Source: Pedobacter heparinus DSM 2366 (GTDB taxonomy: Bacteria > Bacteroidota > Bacteroidia > Sphingobacteriales > Sphingobacteriaceae). Taken from it: a DNA stretch of 64,000 nt. The notes beneath the pieces are model-generated. The model saw only the letters and a program-made list of their open reading frames with translations. It did no database searches and was not told where the DNA came from. This document shows positions 54,698-63,529 of this stretch, piece after piece (position 1 is the first letter of the stretch; each line of letters starts with the position of its first letter). The position numbers were made by a program, and so were the translations under genes. Location: NCBI RefSeq assembly GCF_000023825.1, contig NC_013061.1, positions 434,001 through 498,000 on the forward strand. Direction: 5' to 3'.

Positions 54698-55012
54698 CTA
54701 TAGAATAAGGATCAGCAATAAAATAATAATGATGATTGCACCTACAGAAAGGTAAACACCACCACTCATTGCACGTGCCTGCGTTTTTAATTCTTTCAAC
54801 TCTTTACGGAGTTCTTTTTTCTCCGACCTGGATAAATGTGACTTATCCATATCCCTGATCTCTTCAACACGGGTTTTAATCCTTTCCAGCTGAACTTTTT
54901 GCTCAGCAGTCATTTCTGTATTGGCCTTATTGTTTTTATCTGCAGCTGAAACAGTATTAGCCGTTGCAGTCAGTGTAAAAATGAGTACCAGTGCGTAAAT
55001 TAATTTTTTCAT
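54698..55012 (-). CDS. Small exported coiled-coil protein with hydrophobic tail
   Basis: A 104-residue protein I do not recognise by name. It has an N-terminal signal peptide (MKKLIYALVLIFTLTATANT, cleavage near VSAA), a charged helical middle (about 30-80: QKVQLERIKTRVEEIRDM, SRSEKKELRKELKELKTQ) and a final segment of almost pure Ile/Leu (YLSVGAIIIIILLLILIL), a C-terminal membrane anchor or tail. The ATG at 55012 is preferred; 55021 is in frame. It stands between the serS and SIMPL genes as a separate minus-strand unit with its own gap and terminator. Confidence 0.72.
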   Translation of the reverse strand: MKKLIYALVLIFTLTATANTVSAADKNNKANTEMTAEQKVQLERIKTRVEEIRDMDKSHLSRSEKKELRKELKELKTQARAMSGGVYLSVGAIIIIILLLILIL

Positions 55013-55081
55013 AATCTTCATTTTTTTTGGTTTAATTGCATGCCGCTGTTATCTGTATTACAACAACAATCTTTAAATAAC

Positions 55082-55115
55082 AAAAAACCTACCAAACTTA
55101 ATTGATAGGTTTTTT
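55082..55115 (-). terminator. Terminator of the SIMPL gene
   Basis: On the minus strand a hairpin of about 14 base pairs (including one G-T pair) with a T-run after it, 48 bases after the SIMPL gene stop. Confidence 0.75.
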
Positions 55116-55162
55116 TAATCATTTTTTATTAAAACTGTATACAGTTCTGGTCAGAATTAAAT

Positions 55163-55870
55163 TTATTTGATCTCAAATACTACATTCATCACATAGTTCA
55201 GTTTTATTTTCTTAAAATCGATCTCTGCTGCACCTGCACCAGCCATATCTGCACTTTCAGCTTTCATCATTACATTAGAAGCACGGTACATGGCCTGAGG
55301 ATAAACCTGGTTTTCAATTTCCTGAATATCCAGGGCACTGCCCAGTTTATCACCAATTGCTTCTACCAGATACGTTGCTTTTGCTTTAGCAGCCTGTAAG
55401 GCCTTAATTTTAAGCTCCTGTTTTAAGCTGCTGATCTTTGAATAATCGTAGCTGTCTATATTGGTATACGCTACGCCTTTGGCATCAATTGCACCGATAA
55501 TCGCATTCCATTTATTCAGATCGTTCACCTTTAAGCGGTACTGTTTGCTGGCCAGGTAATCCGGATTTTTTTTCTTTTCTGTAATGGTCGTATAGCTCGA
55601 CAGGTTATTGATCGTTAGGTTTTCTTTCTCCAGTCCGGCTTTCTGAACCGCACTAAACAGTTCATTTTCCAGTGTAGTAATGTCAACTTTTTTCTTGCTG
55701 TTGCCATCTTTCAGGTATTCCTTTAAAGAAATGCTGATGTAAATGATATCTGGGGTAACTTCGGTTTCTGCAGACCCGCTAACACTGATCTTTTTACGCA
55801 GGTCTACTTGTTGGGCCATAGCACTAACACTAAACAGGGCAACAATGGCAAGGCTTAATAACTTTTTCAT
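55163..55870 (-). CDS. SIMPL (DUF541) domain periplasmic protein
   Basis: A 235-residue protein with a signal peptide (MKKLLSLAIVALFSVSAMAQ; start ATG at 55870 chosen because it directly precedes this, with a longer in-frame extension to 55918 unlikely). The SIMPL/DUF541 domain is visible: ISVSGSAETEVTPDIIYISI, YKI-like strands, SSYTTITEKKKNPDYLASKQ, VAYTNIDSYDYSKISSLKQE and KALQAAKAKATYLVEAIG. SIMPL proteins bind to the cell envelope and affect interaction with other proteins; the exact activity is unknown. It has its own terminator and follows the lspA operon divergently separated by about 80 bases. Confidence 0.88.
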   Translation of the reverse strand: MKKLLSLAIVALFSVSAMAQQVDLRKKISVSGSAETEVTPDIIYISISLKEYLKDGNSKKKVDITTLENELFSAVQKAGLEKENLTINNLSSYTTITEKKKNPDYLASKQYRLKVNDLNKWNAIIGAIDAKGVAYTNIDSYDYSKISSLKQELKIKALQAAKAKATYLVEAIGDKLGSALDIQEIENQVYPQAMYRASNVMMKAESADMAGAGAAEIDFKKIKLNYVMNVVFEIK

Positions 55871-55953
55871 AATGTAAATTTTTCTTTTGTGTATTTGATA
55901 TATAGATGAAACTTTCATACCAATTCCATATCTATACGCATAATATTTACCAA

Positions 55954-56556
55954 TTATTCTTCAACCATCTCATTATTAGGCCCAATTTCTTCAACTACTT
56001 CTTCCTTGAAATAAGATTTCTGGAATACAAGTATGAGAATCACGCCGACAGATATGGCTGCATCAGCAATGTTAAATACAGGTCTGAAAAATATAAAATC
56101 TTCACCGCCCCAAACAGGCACCCATTTAGGGAAAACACCTTCAATCAGCGGGAAGTAGAACATGTCTACTACACGACCATGAAACAAACTGGCATAACCA
56201 TATATTTTACCATATAATACCGAATCGATGATATTTCCAAGCGCCCCGGCAAAAATCAATGCTACATTCAGGATCAGTCCCCTGTGGTATTTCCGCTGGA
56301 TCAGATAGTGCAGGCCATAACCAATTCCCGCAACAGCAGCAATCCTGAATAACGACAAAGCCAGCTTGCCAAATTCACCTCCAAATTCTAAACCAAAGGC
56401 CATTCCGTTGTTTTCTGTAAAATGGATAATGAACCAGTTCCCAATGATCTTGAATTCCTGACCAAGATACATATTGGTTTTTATCCAGGTCTTTAAAAGC
56501 TGATCTGCAAGTAAAACAAAGAAGATAACTAATAAAGGTTTTGTATAGCCTTTCAT
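55954..56556 (-). CDS. lspA: Lipoprotein signal peptidase (signal peptidase II)
   Basis: LspA removes the signal peptide of prolipoproteins after lipid addition. The 200-residue protein has four hydrophobic segments and the catalytic aspartate pair Asp111 (GNIIDSVLYG) and Asp165 (FNIADAAISVG), with the conserved NNGMAFGL and the GRVVDMFYF block. The stretch between the Asp residues is longer than in E. coli and the C-terminus has an acidic tail; both are common in this phylum. It overlaps the DksA-like gene by one base, in an ileS-dksA-lspA operon. Confidence 0.96.
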   Translation of the reverse strand: MKGYTKPLLVIFFVLLADQLLKTWIKTNMYLGQEFKIIGNWFIIHFTENNGMAFGLEFGGEFGKLALSLFRIAAVAGIGYGLHYLIQRKYHRGLILNVALIFAGALGNIIDSVLYGKIYGYASLFHGRVVDMFYFPLIEGVFPKWVPVWGGEDFIFFRPVFNIADAAISVGVILILVFQKSYFKEEVVEEIGPNNEMVEE

Positions 56557-56936
56557 TACGACTGCTTCAGTTTAGCTTCCATACTTAAAGTGGCATGTGG
56601 AACAGCGCGTAAACGTTCCTTTTGGATCAGTTTACCGGTTTCCCTGCAAATGCCGTAAGTTTTGTTTTCAATGCGCACCAATGCTGCCTCTAAATTTTCA
56701 ATGAACTTTTTCTGACGGGCTGCCAGTTGGTTCAATTGCTCTTTTTCCAATGTTGCCGAACCATCTTCCAATGTTTTATAAGTACCAGAAGTGTCCTCAG
56801 TTCCGTTAGAGTTAGGGCTGCTCAATGAGTTGGTCAGGTCAAGAAATTCTTCTCTTGCCATTCTCAATTTCTCTAGGATCAATTCTTTAAATTCCTGTAA
56901 TTCACTGTCAGAATACCTTGTTTTCTCTTTTTCCAT
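56556..56936 (-). CDS. DksA/TraR-family protein with degenerate zinc site
   Basis: A 126-residue protein with the long N-terminal helical hairpin of DksA-like RNA polymerase regulators (residues about 10-90) and the C-terminal TraR-type module NKTYGICRETGKLIQKERL. The usual four-Cys zinc finger is reduced to one cysteine (Cys97); the others read Thr and Leu/Met positions. Such members could still bind RNA polymerase through the coiled coil tip, but would not bind zinc in the classical way. It starts 5 bases after ileS and overlaps lspA by one base, so it is translationally coupled. Confidence 0.82.
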   Translation of the reverse strand: MEKEKTRYSDSELQEFKELILEKLRMAREEFLDLTNSLSSPNSNGTEDTSGTYKTLEDGSATLEKEQLNQLAARQKKFIENLEAALVRIENKTYGICRETGKLIQKERLRAVPHATLSMEAKLKQS

Positions 56937-56941
56937 AATAA

Positions 56942-59900
56942 TTATTGTTGTGCAATCAAAATTTGTAGTTCAACCTCATCGATTACTATTTTGTTTCCGT
57001 TATCTAAAGTTTCCGTTAAGTTAATGTTATCCGCCAAAATTTCAGCGCAAATGTATGTTTTATTTTGTGCTACTGCTTCGTTTACCAGGTTATGATTTTG
57101 TAAAGTCACCGTAATTCTGTCTGTCACCTCGTAACCCAATTCTTTTCTTAAGTTCTGGATCCTGTTGATCAGCTCCCGCGATAAGCCTTCCTGTTTTAGC
57201 GCTTCAGTGATCGAAACGTCAAGTGCAACCGTTAAACTGCCCATATTGGTTACCTGCCATCCCGGAATGTCCTCTGCAATAATTTCCACATCGCCAAGCT
57301 CAATCACATAATCCGTGCCGCTAACCAGATATTTGCCTGTGTTTTCAAAATTTGCCAGCTCTTCCTGGTTCATATTGCTTACCCGTTCGGCAACCATTTT
57401 CATGTCTTTGCCAACCTTAGGCCCCAATGCTTTAAAATTAGGTTTTATTTTTTTCTTGATAAAGCCCGCAGTATCAGTGATGTACTCAATCCCTTTGATA
57501 TTGGTTTCCGATAAGATGAGTTCTTTTACCAGCTCTACCCTTGCCGCAAATTTGTTGTCCAGTACGGGGATTAAAATTTTTGCCAAAGGCTGGCGCACAT
57601 TGATGCCTGTTTTTTTGCGGAGCGACAATACCATGGAAGAAATGTCCTGCGCAAGCTGCATCCTTTCGTTCAGTTCAGTGTCAATTAATGTCGCATCAGC
57701 TTCTTTCCACAAAGCAAGGTGGATAGATTCTGCTGCATTGTTTTCTGTAGCCGAAAGGTTTCTATACAGCCAGTCTGCAAAGAACGGTGCCACCGGTGCC
57801 ATCATTTGCGCTACACTGATCAGGCAGGTATACAGCGTTTCATAAGCTGCTTTTTTATCTGCAGTCATTTCGCCTTTCCAGAAACGACGGCGCGATAAGC
57901 GGATGTACCAATTGCTCAGGTGCTCATCCACAAAAGCCTGAATGGCCCTGGTTGCTTTGGTAGGTTCGTAGCTGTTATAGCTTTCGTCAACCTCTGCAAT
58001 CAATGTCTGTAATAAAGATAAGATCCAGCGGTCAAGCTCGCTGCGTTCTGCCACCGGGGTAAGGTTATCCTGGTCAATTTCAAACTTGTCAATATTTGCA
58101 TACAGGGCAAAAAAGGCATATGTATTGTAAAGTGTACCAAAAAACTTACGGCGGATCTCGGCAATCCCTTCTATGTCAAACTTCAGGTTGTCCCAGGGGT
58201 TTGCATTACTGATCATGTACCAGCGTGTGGCATCAGGACCGTATTCTTCCAGGGTTTTAAACGGATCGGCAGCATTGCCCAGGCGTTTAGACATTTTTTG
58301 TCCGTTTTTGTCCAGCACCAATCCGTTCGACACTACATTTTTATAGGCAACTTTATCAAAAACCAATGCGCCTATGGCATGTAAGGTATAAAACCAGCCA
58401 CGGGTCTGGTCAACACCCTCTGCAATAAAATCAGCGGGGAAATCCGTGCCACTGTCAACTTTATCTTTATTTTCAAACGGATAATGCCATTGTGCATAAG
58501 GCATGGCGCCGCTGTCAAACCATACGTCGATCAGGTCACTTTCGCGTTTCATCGGTTTTCCTGAAGCAGAAACCAGTACAATCTCGTCTACCACATTTTT
58601 ATGCAGGTCAACCAGCTCATAATTTTCTTCTGTCATGTTCCCGATCTCAAATCCTTTAAAAGGATTTTCCTTCATGAAGCCTGATGCAACAGACAGCTCC
58701 ATGGCCTGGTACAATTCTTCAACCGAGCCAATGATCACCTCCTCCTTCTTGTCTTCAGTTCTCCAGATCGGTAGTGGGATCCCCCAATACCTGGAACGCG
58801 AGAGGTTCCAGTCGTTTGCATTTTTCAGCCAGTTCCCGAAACGGCCTTCACCTGTCGATTTTGGCTTCCAGTTGATGGTCTCGTTCAGTTCAAACATCCT
58901 GTCTTTCACATCTGTTACCTTAATGAACCAGGAATCCAGCGGATAATACAACAGCGGCTCATCAGTTCTCCAGCTGTGCGGGTAACTGTGTACGTATTTT
59001 TCAACCTTAAAGGCTTTATTCTCTTCTTTTAAGCGGATGGCAATTTCTACGTCTACCGATTTTTCCGGGGCCATACCAGCTTCGTAGTACTCATTTTTCA
59101 CGTATTTCCCAGCCAGTTCGCCAACATGCGCAGTAAACTTGCCCTGTAAATCTACCAAAGGTACAGGTATCCCATTTTCATCCAATACCAGCATTGGAGG
59201 TACTTCAGGTACAGCTTCTTTTGCAACTTTCGCATCATCCGCGCCAAAAGTTGGGGCAGTGTGCACTATACCCGTTCCATCCTCGGTAGTCACAAAATCT
59301 CCGGAAATTACACGGAAAGCATTTTCAGGATTTTGGTAGGGCAGGGTATAAGGTAAAAGCTGTTCGTATTTAATCCCAACCAGGTCTTTACCTTTAAAAC
59401 CTGCTAAAATCTGATAAGGTATTTTTTTGTCGCCTGTCGCAAAGTTGTCAAAATCTTCTGCAGCCTGGCTTTCAAAATAAAGCTTGCCAAATTGTTTGGC
59501 AACCAGGCCTTTGGCTATAATTACATTTACCGGAAGGAAAGTATACTGGTTAAAGGTTTTTACCAGTACATAATCGATTTTGGGTCCAACAGTAAGCGCC
59601 GTATTGGATGGCAATGTCCAGGGTGTCGTGGTCCAGGCCATCAGGTGGATGTCGCCAAACCCCCGTAAAAATACGGGTAATGTTTCAGGCAGTGCCTTAA
59701 ACTGTGCAACAATAGTAGTGTCTGTTACATCACGGTAAGCGCCTGGCTGATTCACTTCATGTGAACTTAAACCTGTACCTGCTTTTGGCGAGTAAGGCTG
59801 GATGGTATAGCCTTTATACAGCAGGCCTTTATCATAGATCTGTTTTAAAAGCCACCATACAGACTCCATGTATTTCGACTTATAAGTTACATAAGGATCG

Positions 59901-60331
59901 CTCATGTCAACCCAATAGCCCATTTTCTCAGTCAGGTCGTTCCAAACATCCGTGTAACGCATCACCGTTTTTTTACAGGCTTCATTATAGGCTTCAATAG
60001 AAATGGTCTTGCCAATGTCTTCCTTGGTAATGCCCAGTTCTTTTTCTGTACCCAGTTCTACAGGTAATCCATGCGTATCCCAGCCTGCTTTTCTTTTTAC
60101 CTGAAATCCTTTTTGTGTTTTGTACCGGCAAAAAATATCTTTAATGGCCCTGGCCATTACATGGTGAATGCCAGGCATTCCGTTGGCCGAAGGAGGGCCT
60201 TCATAAAAAGTAAAAGGGTTAGATTTTGATCTCGTTGAAATGCTTTTTTCAAAGATGTTTTCCGCTTTCCAAAAATCAAGTATCTCTTTGCCTATTTTGG
60301 CTAGTTCCAGTTGTTTAAATTCCCTATACAT
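56942..60331 (-). CDS. ileS: Isoleucyl-tRNA synthetase with G-x-H-H signature motif (IleRS2-like)
   Basis: Class I synthetase of 1129 residues with ATG at 60331 (a TTG sits at 60334). The CP1 editing insert, connective peptide and anticodon domain are in the expected order, and KMSKR is at 679-683 (NGQKMSKRLGN). The signature motif, H-x-G-H in most class I enzymes, reads G54-I55-H56-H57 (NGMPGIHHVMARAIKDI): the first and third positions are swapped. This pattern has been reported for IleRS2 enzymes with very strong mupirocin resistance. Length and the lack of a C-terminal zinc-binding domain also fit the IleRS2/eukaryote-like type. First gene of the ileS-dksA-lspA operon. Confidence 0.96.
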   Translation of the reverse strand: MYREFKQLELAKIGKEILDFWKAENIFEKSISTRSKSNPFTFYEGPPSANGMPGIHHVMARAIKDIFCRYKTQKGFQVKRKAGWDTHGLPVELGTEKELGITKEDIGKTISIEAYNEACKKTVMRYTDVWNDLTEKMGYWVDMSDPYVTYKSKYMESVWWLLKQIYDKGLLYKGYTIQPYSPKAGTGLSSHEVNQPGAYRDVTDTTIVAQFKALPETLPVFLRGFGDIHLMAWTTTPWTLPSNTALTVGPKIDYVLVKTFNQYTFLPVNVIIAKGLVAKQFGKLYFESQAAEDFDNFATGDKKIPYQILAGFKGKDLVGIKYEQLLPYTLPYQNPENAFRVISGDFVTTEDGTGIVHTAPTFGADDAKVAKEAVPEVPPMLVLDENGIPVPLVDLQGKFTAHVGELAGKYVKNEYYEAGMAPEKSVDVEIAIRLKEENKAFKVEKYVHSYPHSWRTDEPLLYYPLDSWFIKVTDVKDRMFELNETINWKPKSTGEGRFGNWLKNANDWNLSRSRYWGIPLPIWRTEDKKEEVIIGSVEELYQAMELSVASGFMKENPFKGFEIGNMTEENYELVDLHKNVVDEIVLVSASGKPMKRESDLIDVWFDSGAMPYAQWHYPFENKDKVDSGTDFPADFIAEGVDQTRGWFYTLHAIGALVFDKVAYKNVVSNGLVLDKNGQKMSKRLGNAADPFKTLEEYGPDATRWYMISNANPWDNLKFDIEGIAEIRRKFFGTLYNTYAFFALYANIDKFEIDQDNLTPVAERSELDRWILSLLQTLIAEVDESYNSYEPTKATRAIQAFVDEHLSNWYIRLSRRRFWKGEMTADKKAAYETLYTCLISVAQMMAPVAPFFADWLYRNLSATENNAAESIHLALWKEADATLIDTELNERMQLAQDISSMVLSLRKKTGINVRQPLAKILIPVLDNKFAARVELVKELILSETNIKGIEYITDTAGFIKKKIKPNFKALGPKVGKDMKMVAERVSNMNQEELANFENTGKYLVSGTDYVIELGDVEIIAEDIPGWQVTNMGSLTVALDVSITEALKQEGLSRELINRIQNLRKELGYEVTDRITVTLQNHNLVNEAVAQNKTYICAEILADNINLTETLDNGNKIVIDEVELQILIAQQ

Positions 60332-60360
60332 CAATCAAGTATCTCCAAAAATTAAGGATG

Positions 60361-60368
60361 CAAAGTTA
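60361..60368 (-). promoter_or_regulatory. Candidate ileS -7 box
   Basis: On the minus strand TAACTTTG (forward CAAAGTTA), about 30 bases before the ileS ATG. No matching -33 TTG at normal spacing; weak. Confidence 0.35.
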
Positions 60369-60421
60369 AGGTTTTCAAATGAAAAATTGAAGTGTTTCTG
60401 ATGTCCTTGTTTTATAACGTC

Positions 60422-60955
60422 TTAATTGTTTCTACGTTCAGCAAGAAGTATTTTAAACCCAGCAGAAAATTTAACGAGAGCCTGCAGTACATCTGAATCT
60501 AAAAGTACACCCTGACTGTCAAATTTGCCTTTAATACCCTTTATCAGCAATTGGGCATCTTCACTTAGTTTTGCGCCAAGGGTATGCATAATTAGTTGCA
60601 ATTGTGCATGTCCCTGTTCCCCATTTGCTGATGCGGTAATTATGCCAACCGGTTTGTCTGTGAATACGGTTGTAGCGACACACCATTCCAGTAAGTTTTT
60701 TAGTCTGGCAGGTATACTGAAAATATATTCAGGCGTGCAGAACACGACACCATCTGCCAGTTCAATTTGCGATAGTATTGCAGCAACATTGGCAGGAAAA
60801 GATGAGGTTAACGAAGGATCAAAGTGCGGAAGGCTTTCCAAATCCTCCCAAATCCTGATCGTAAAATCCGGGACGGTAAGTTCCCCGAACATTGCCATCA
60901 GCCTGCTGCCCGAAGATTGCTTACCTGCACTTCCGATAATAACCAGTACATTCAT
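60422..60955 (-). CDS. NADPH-dependent FMN reductase-type flavoprotein
   Basis: A 177-residue flavodoxin-like oxidoreductase. Visible: N-terminal VLVIIGSAGKQSSGSRLM (phosphate-binding loop, GSxGKxSxGSRL), the flavin-binding loop GVVFCTPEYIFSIPARLKNLLEW and TDKPVGIITASANGEQGHAQLQLI. These features match NAD(P)H:FMN/quinone or azo/nitroreductase-type enzymes (NADPH_FMN_red family). It sits alone on the minus strand just upstream of ileS with a gap of about 90 bases. Physiological substrate unknown. Confidence 0.87.
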   Translation of the reverse strand: MNVLVIIGSAGKQSSGSRLMAMFGELTVPDFTIRIWEDLESLPHFDPSLTSSFPANVAAILSQIELADGVVFCTPEYIFSIPARLKNLLEWCVATTVFTDKPVGIITASANGEQGHAQLQLIMHTLGAKLSEDAQLLIKGIKGKFDSQGVLLDSDVLQALVKFSAGFKILLAERRNN

Positions 60956-61169
60956 TTTTAGATTATTTAGCTATCCGGTATTTATCCTGGTGTATTGTTT
61001 TGGAACTCTTTTGAAAGTTATAGGAATAAACTATTGGGATAATTATGATAAAACCAGTGACGTTTAAACAATTATCTAAATATTAATTCAAACTTCCAAA
61101 TTGTCGCCATAAAAGATGACAGGATGCTATTCGGTGTTTACCGCACAGGGGCCTTGTTTCTGACATTGC

Positions 61170-61177
61170 TATATTTG
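61170..61177 (+). promoter_or_regulatory. Candidate -7 box of D-threonine aldolase-like gene
   Basis: TATATTTG matches TAnnTTTG, 57 bases before the ATG at 61235. A TTG at 61154-61156 has only a 13-base spacer, shorter than usual. The rest of the 280-base gap (60956-61234) shows no other feature I can support. Confidence 0.35.
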
Positions 61178-61234
61178 CGTGCATTGATGGTATAAACGCC
61201 TGTTTTTTTTAAATTAGCAAACAATTGGAATGCT

Positions 61235-62362
61235 ATGCAAAAAGAGATGACGGAACAGCAATGGTATGCTATAAACAATACCGACCAGTTGGATACACCA
61301 GCCCTGGTCGTTTACCTGGATAGGGTCAAAACAAATATTCAGCATGCTATCGATATCATTGCCGATCCAGCACGCTTAAGACCCCATGTTAAAACACATA
61401 AAACAAAGGAAGTTAGCCGTTTGCTAATGGATGCAGGCGTAAATAAATTTAAATGCGCCACTATTGCAGAAGCCGAAATGCTGGGAATGCTTGCTGCAAA
61501 AGATGTTTTACTGGCTTATCAGCCCTTTGGGCCTAAACTGGCCAGGCTGATCTCTTTGATCAGAAAATATCCGGATACCAGGTTCTCCTGCCTGATCGAT
61601 AACCTTGAAACTGCAAAAAATATATCGGCTTTGGCCAGTTCCGAACAGTTAGAACTCCCTGTTTATATCGATCTGAATGTAGGAATGAACAGGACCGGCA
61701 TCCAGCCGGATCATTGTGCCATACAGTTATTTGAGGATGCAGTTAAATTAAATGGCATTCAATTGCTTGGCCTTCATGCTTATGATGGGCACATACAGCA
61801 GGTCCCTGTTCAGGAAAGGGAAACCTTATGCGAAGAGATATTTTTGATGGTCGAATCCTTAAAACAGGAATTGGAAAAAAGAGGATACCAGCAGCTAAAT
61901 ATCATTATCGGGGGCTCCCCTGGTTTCCCGGTCTACGCCAAAAAGCCTGGTGTCGAATGTAGTCCCGGTACTTTTGTTTTTTGGGATAAAAGTTATCTGG
62001 ATGACCTTTCTGAACAAGGCTTTCTTCCGGCTGCCCTGGTATTGAGCAGGGTCGTTTCCTTACCCGGCAGTACAAAAGTATGTATGGATCTGGGCCATAA
62101 ATCTATCGCAGCTGAACGTGTTTTGTCGCAGCGGGGCTACTTTCTGAATGCTCCCGATTTTAAAGTTGAAAGCCAGAGTGAAGAACACCTGGTGCTCGAC
62201 GCAGCTGAAAACCATCCCTGGAAAATTGGTGATCTTTTTTATGTCCTGCCCTATCATATTTGTCCAACCTGCGCCCTTTATGAAGCCGCAACACTGATTG
62301 AAGACAGGAAAGCCACCGCTAGCTGGAAGATCATTGCAAGGGACAGGAAAATATTTACATAA
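61235..62362 (+). CDS. D-threonine aldolase/D-serine dehydratase-like PLP enzyme
   Basis: A 375-residue fold-type III PLP enzyme. The N-terminal alanine-racemase-like barrel carries the PLP lysine in RPHVKTHKTKEVSRL and VYIDLNVGMNRTGIQ. The C-terminal D-ser_dehydrat domain has the metal site H...C in VLPYHICPTCALYE, so it belongs to the metal-dependent D-threonine aldolase / D-serine dehydratase group. Such enzymes cleave or dehydrate D-beta-hydroxy amino acids; which one acts here cannot be told. It overlaps the minus-strand gene at 62355 by 8 bases (convergent). Its own -7 box is upstream. Confidence 0.9.
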   Translation: MQKEMTEQQWYAINNTDQLDTPALVVYLDRVKTNIQHAIDIIADPARLRPHVKTHKTKEVSRLLMDAGVNKFKCATIAEAEMLGMLAAKDVLLAYQPFGPKLARLISLIRKYPDTRFSCLIDNLETAKNISALASSEQLELPVYIDLNVGMNRTGIQPDHCAIQLFEDAVKLNGIQLLGLHAYDGHIQQVPVQERETLCEEIFLMVESLKQELEKRGYQQLNIIIGGSPGFPVYAKKPGVECSPGTFVFWDKSYLDDLSEQGFLPAALVLSRVVSLPGSTKVCMDLGHKSIAAERVLSQRGYFLNAPDFKVESQSEEHLVLDAAENHPWKIGDLFYVLPYHICPTCALYEAATLIEDRKATASWKIIARDRKIFT

Positions 62363-62897
62363 AGCCTGCTGTGGTGTTGCTTAATTTTTTTAAACGCATC
62401 ATCCATATCCTGCCCAGTACAACCAGCTGAACAACAAAGATCGTAACTGCTACTATCAGCAATACATACTTACTGCCGGTAAAACGAATGTTATACGTAA
62501 AAAATAAAATAAAACCCGTCCAAAGAAATACCCTGGAAGCAACAGATGTAAGGGCATAAACTTTCAGCTTCAATAAATAATGCGCCAATGCTTTTTTAAC
62601 TGAAAGGTCTGTCTCAAGGTACTTGGCCAGGCCATAGCCCATCAGGTTGTGAACAATTGAAAAAAGCACCCCTGCTATTAGCAGCAGGTTAATCAGCAAA
62701 GGTTTCTGCCCCCCATCAAACATGGTGTAATAAACCCCCAGAAAAAAAGACCAGCCCAATACCTCTATCGTTAACTGTTTCCTGATGCCCTTTAATACGG
62801 GATGATTGTTCTCCTTTAGCATAAAAAGGAGCTCGTCGGTTGTTTTTGCTGGTGCTGCTGCACGGTTCCAGGTAGATTTTAAATCGTCTAATTCCAT
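62355..62897 (-). CDS. Membrane protein co-encoded with ECF sigma factor
   Basis: A 180-residue protein that follows the sigma factor by 3 bases on the same strand. It starts with a short cytoplasmic segment (LDDLKSTWNRAAAP, about 40 residues), then about four membrane helices (VLGWSFFLGVYYTMF, INLLLIAGVLFSIVHNLMG, and two further on) and a short basic end. The position and topology suggest an anti-sigma-like or sensor partner, but it lacks the zinc-binding ZAS motif (H-x3-C-x2-C), so this is inference. I do not recognise a named family. Confidence 0.65.
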   Translation of the reverse strand: MELDDLKSTWNRAAAPAKTTDELLFMLKENNHPVLKGIRKQLTIEVLGWSFFLGVYYTMFDGGQKPLLINLLLIAGVLFSIVHNLMGYGLAKYLETDLSVKKALAHYLLKLKVYALTSVASRVFLWTGFILFFTYNIRFTGSKYVLLIVAVTIFVVQLVVLGRIWMMRLKKLSNTTAGFM

Positions 62898-62900
62898 GGT

Positions 62901-63386
62901 TTATAATTTTAAAAGTTTTTGAATCTTGTTTTTAATTCTGTTGAGCTTAACACCAACATAATTTTCATTAATGCCTGTTACTTCCGCAATCTGCTGGTAA
63001 CTGAGTTCTTCAAAATAGAGGGTAATGATAGCCTTTTCACTCTCGTCCAGCTGTTTTAAGGCTGCAAATAAGCGCTCCTGCCTTAATGCCAGCTCTTCAC
63101 TTTGCGGTTCTTCCAGTAAATCGGGTAAAGCAATAGTGTATTCAATTTCCGGTTTCTTTTTTCTGAAAGCGGCAATAGCAGTGTTCAAAGCTACACGATA
63201 GATCCAGGTACTTACTTTGGCTTCGCCTTTAAAAGAAGGGATCCCCCGCCATAGCTGATAGATGATCTCCTGGAACAGGTCTTCCTGATCTTCCGGGCTG
63301 TCACGGTAAAGCCTGCAAACCTTATGGATAATACCCTGGTGCCCATCAATTAATGTGAGGAACTGCTTTTCATCCATAACCTGCAT
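62901..63386 (-). CDS. ECF-type RNA polymerase sigma factor
   Basis: ECF sigma factor of about 161 residues with region 2 (HKVCRLYRDSPEDQEDLFQEIIY, LWRGIPSFKGEAKVSTWIYR) and region 4 (DESEKAIITLYFEELSYQQI, EVTGINENYVGVKLNRIKNK). I place the start at the ATG 63386 (MQVMDEK...) rather than at the longer 63410; 63377 is also possible. It is followed by a membrane-protein gene with a 3-base gap, a likely regulator. The target promoters cannot be read from this window. Confidence 0.9.
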   Translation of the reverse strand: MQVMDEKQFLTLIDGHQGIIHKVCRLYRDSPEDQEDLFQEIIYQLWRGIPSFKGEAKVSTWIYRVALNTAIAAFRKKKPEIEYTIALPDLLEEPQSEELALRQERLFAALKQLDESEKAIITLYFEELSYQQIAEVTGINENYVGVKLNRIKNKIQKLLKL

Positions 63387-63529
63387 TTTTATTAAAGATA
63401 TCCATATCAATTGTTTTATCTATAAGTTGCAGAAAACAATGCTTCCTTACAGTTTGGTCAATAAATAAGATATTAAAACACTATTGGTTTGATTTTTGTT
63501 AATTATTCGGATCTAATCATACTTGCGCC

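Noticed and set aside
54698..55012. Seryl-tRNA synthetase fragment (position next to serS and coiled coil)
   Set aside because: It has a signal peptide and hydrophobic tail and lacks class II motifs; coiled-coil resemblance only.
60956..61234. Riboswitch or T-box in the 280-base gap before the aldolase gene
   Set aside because: No recognisable aptamer, specifier or terminator/antiterminator pair; only a -7 box.
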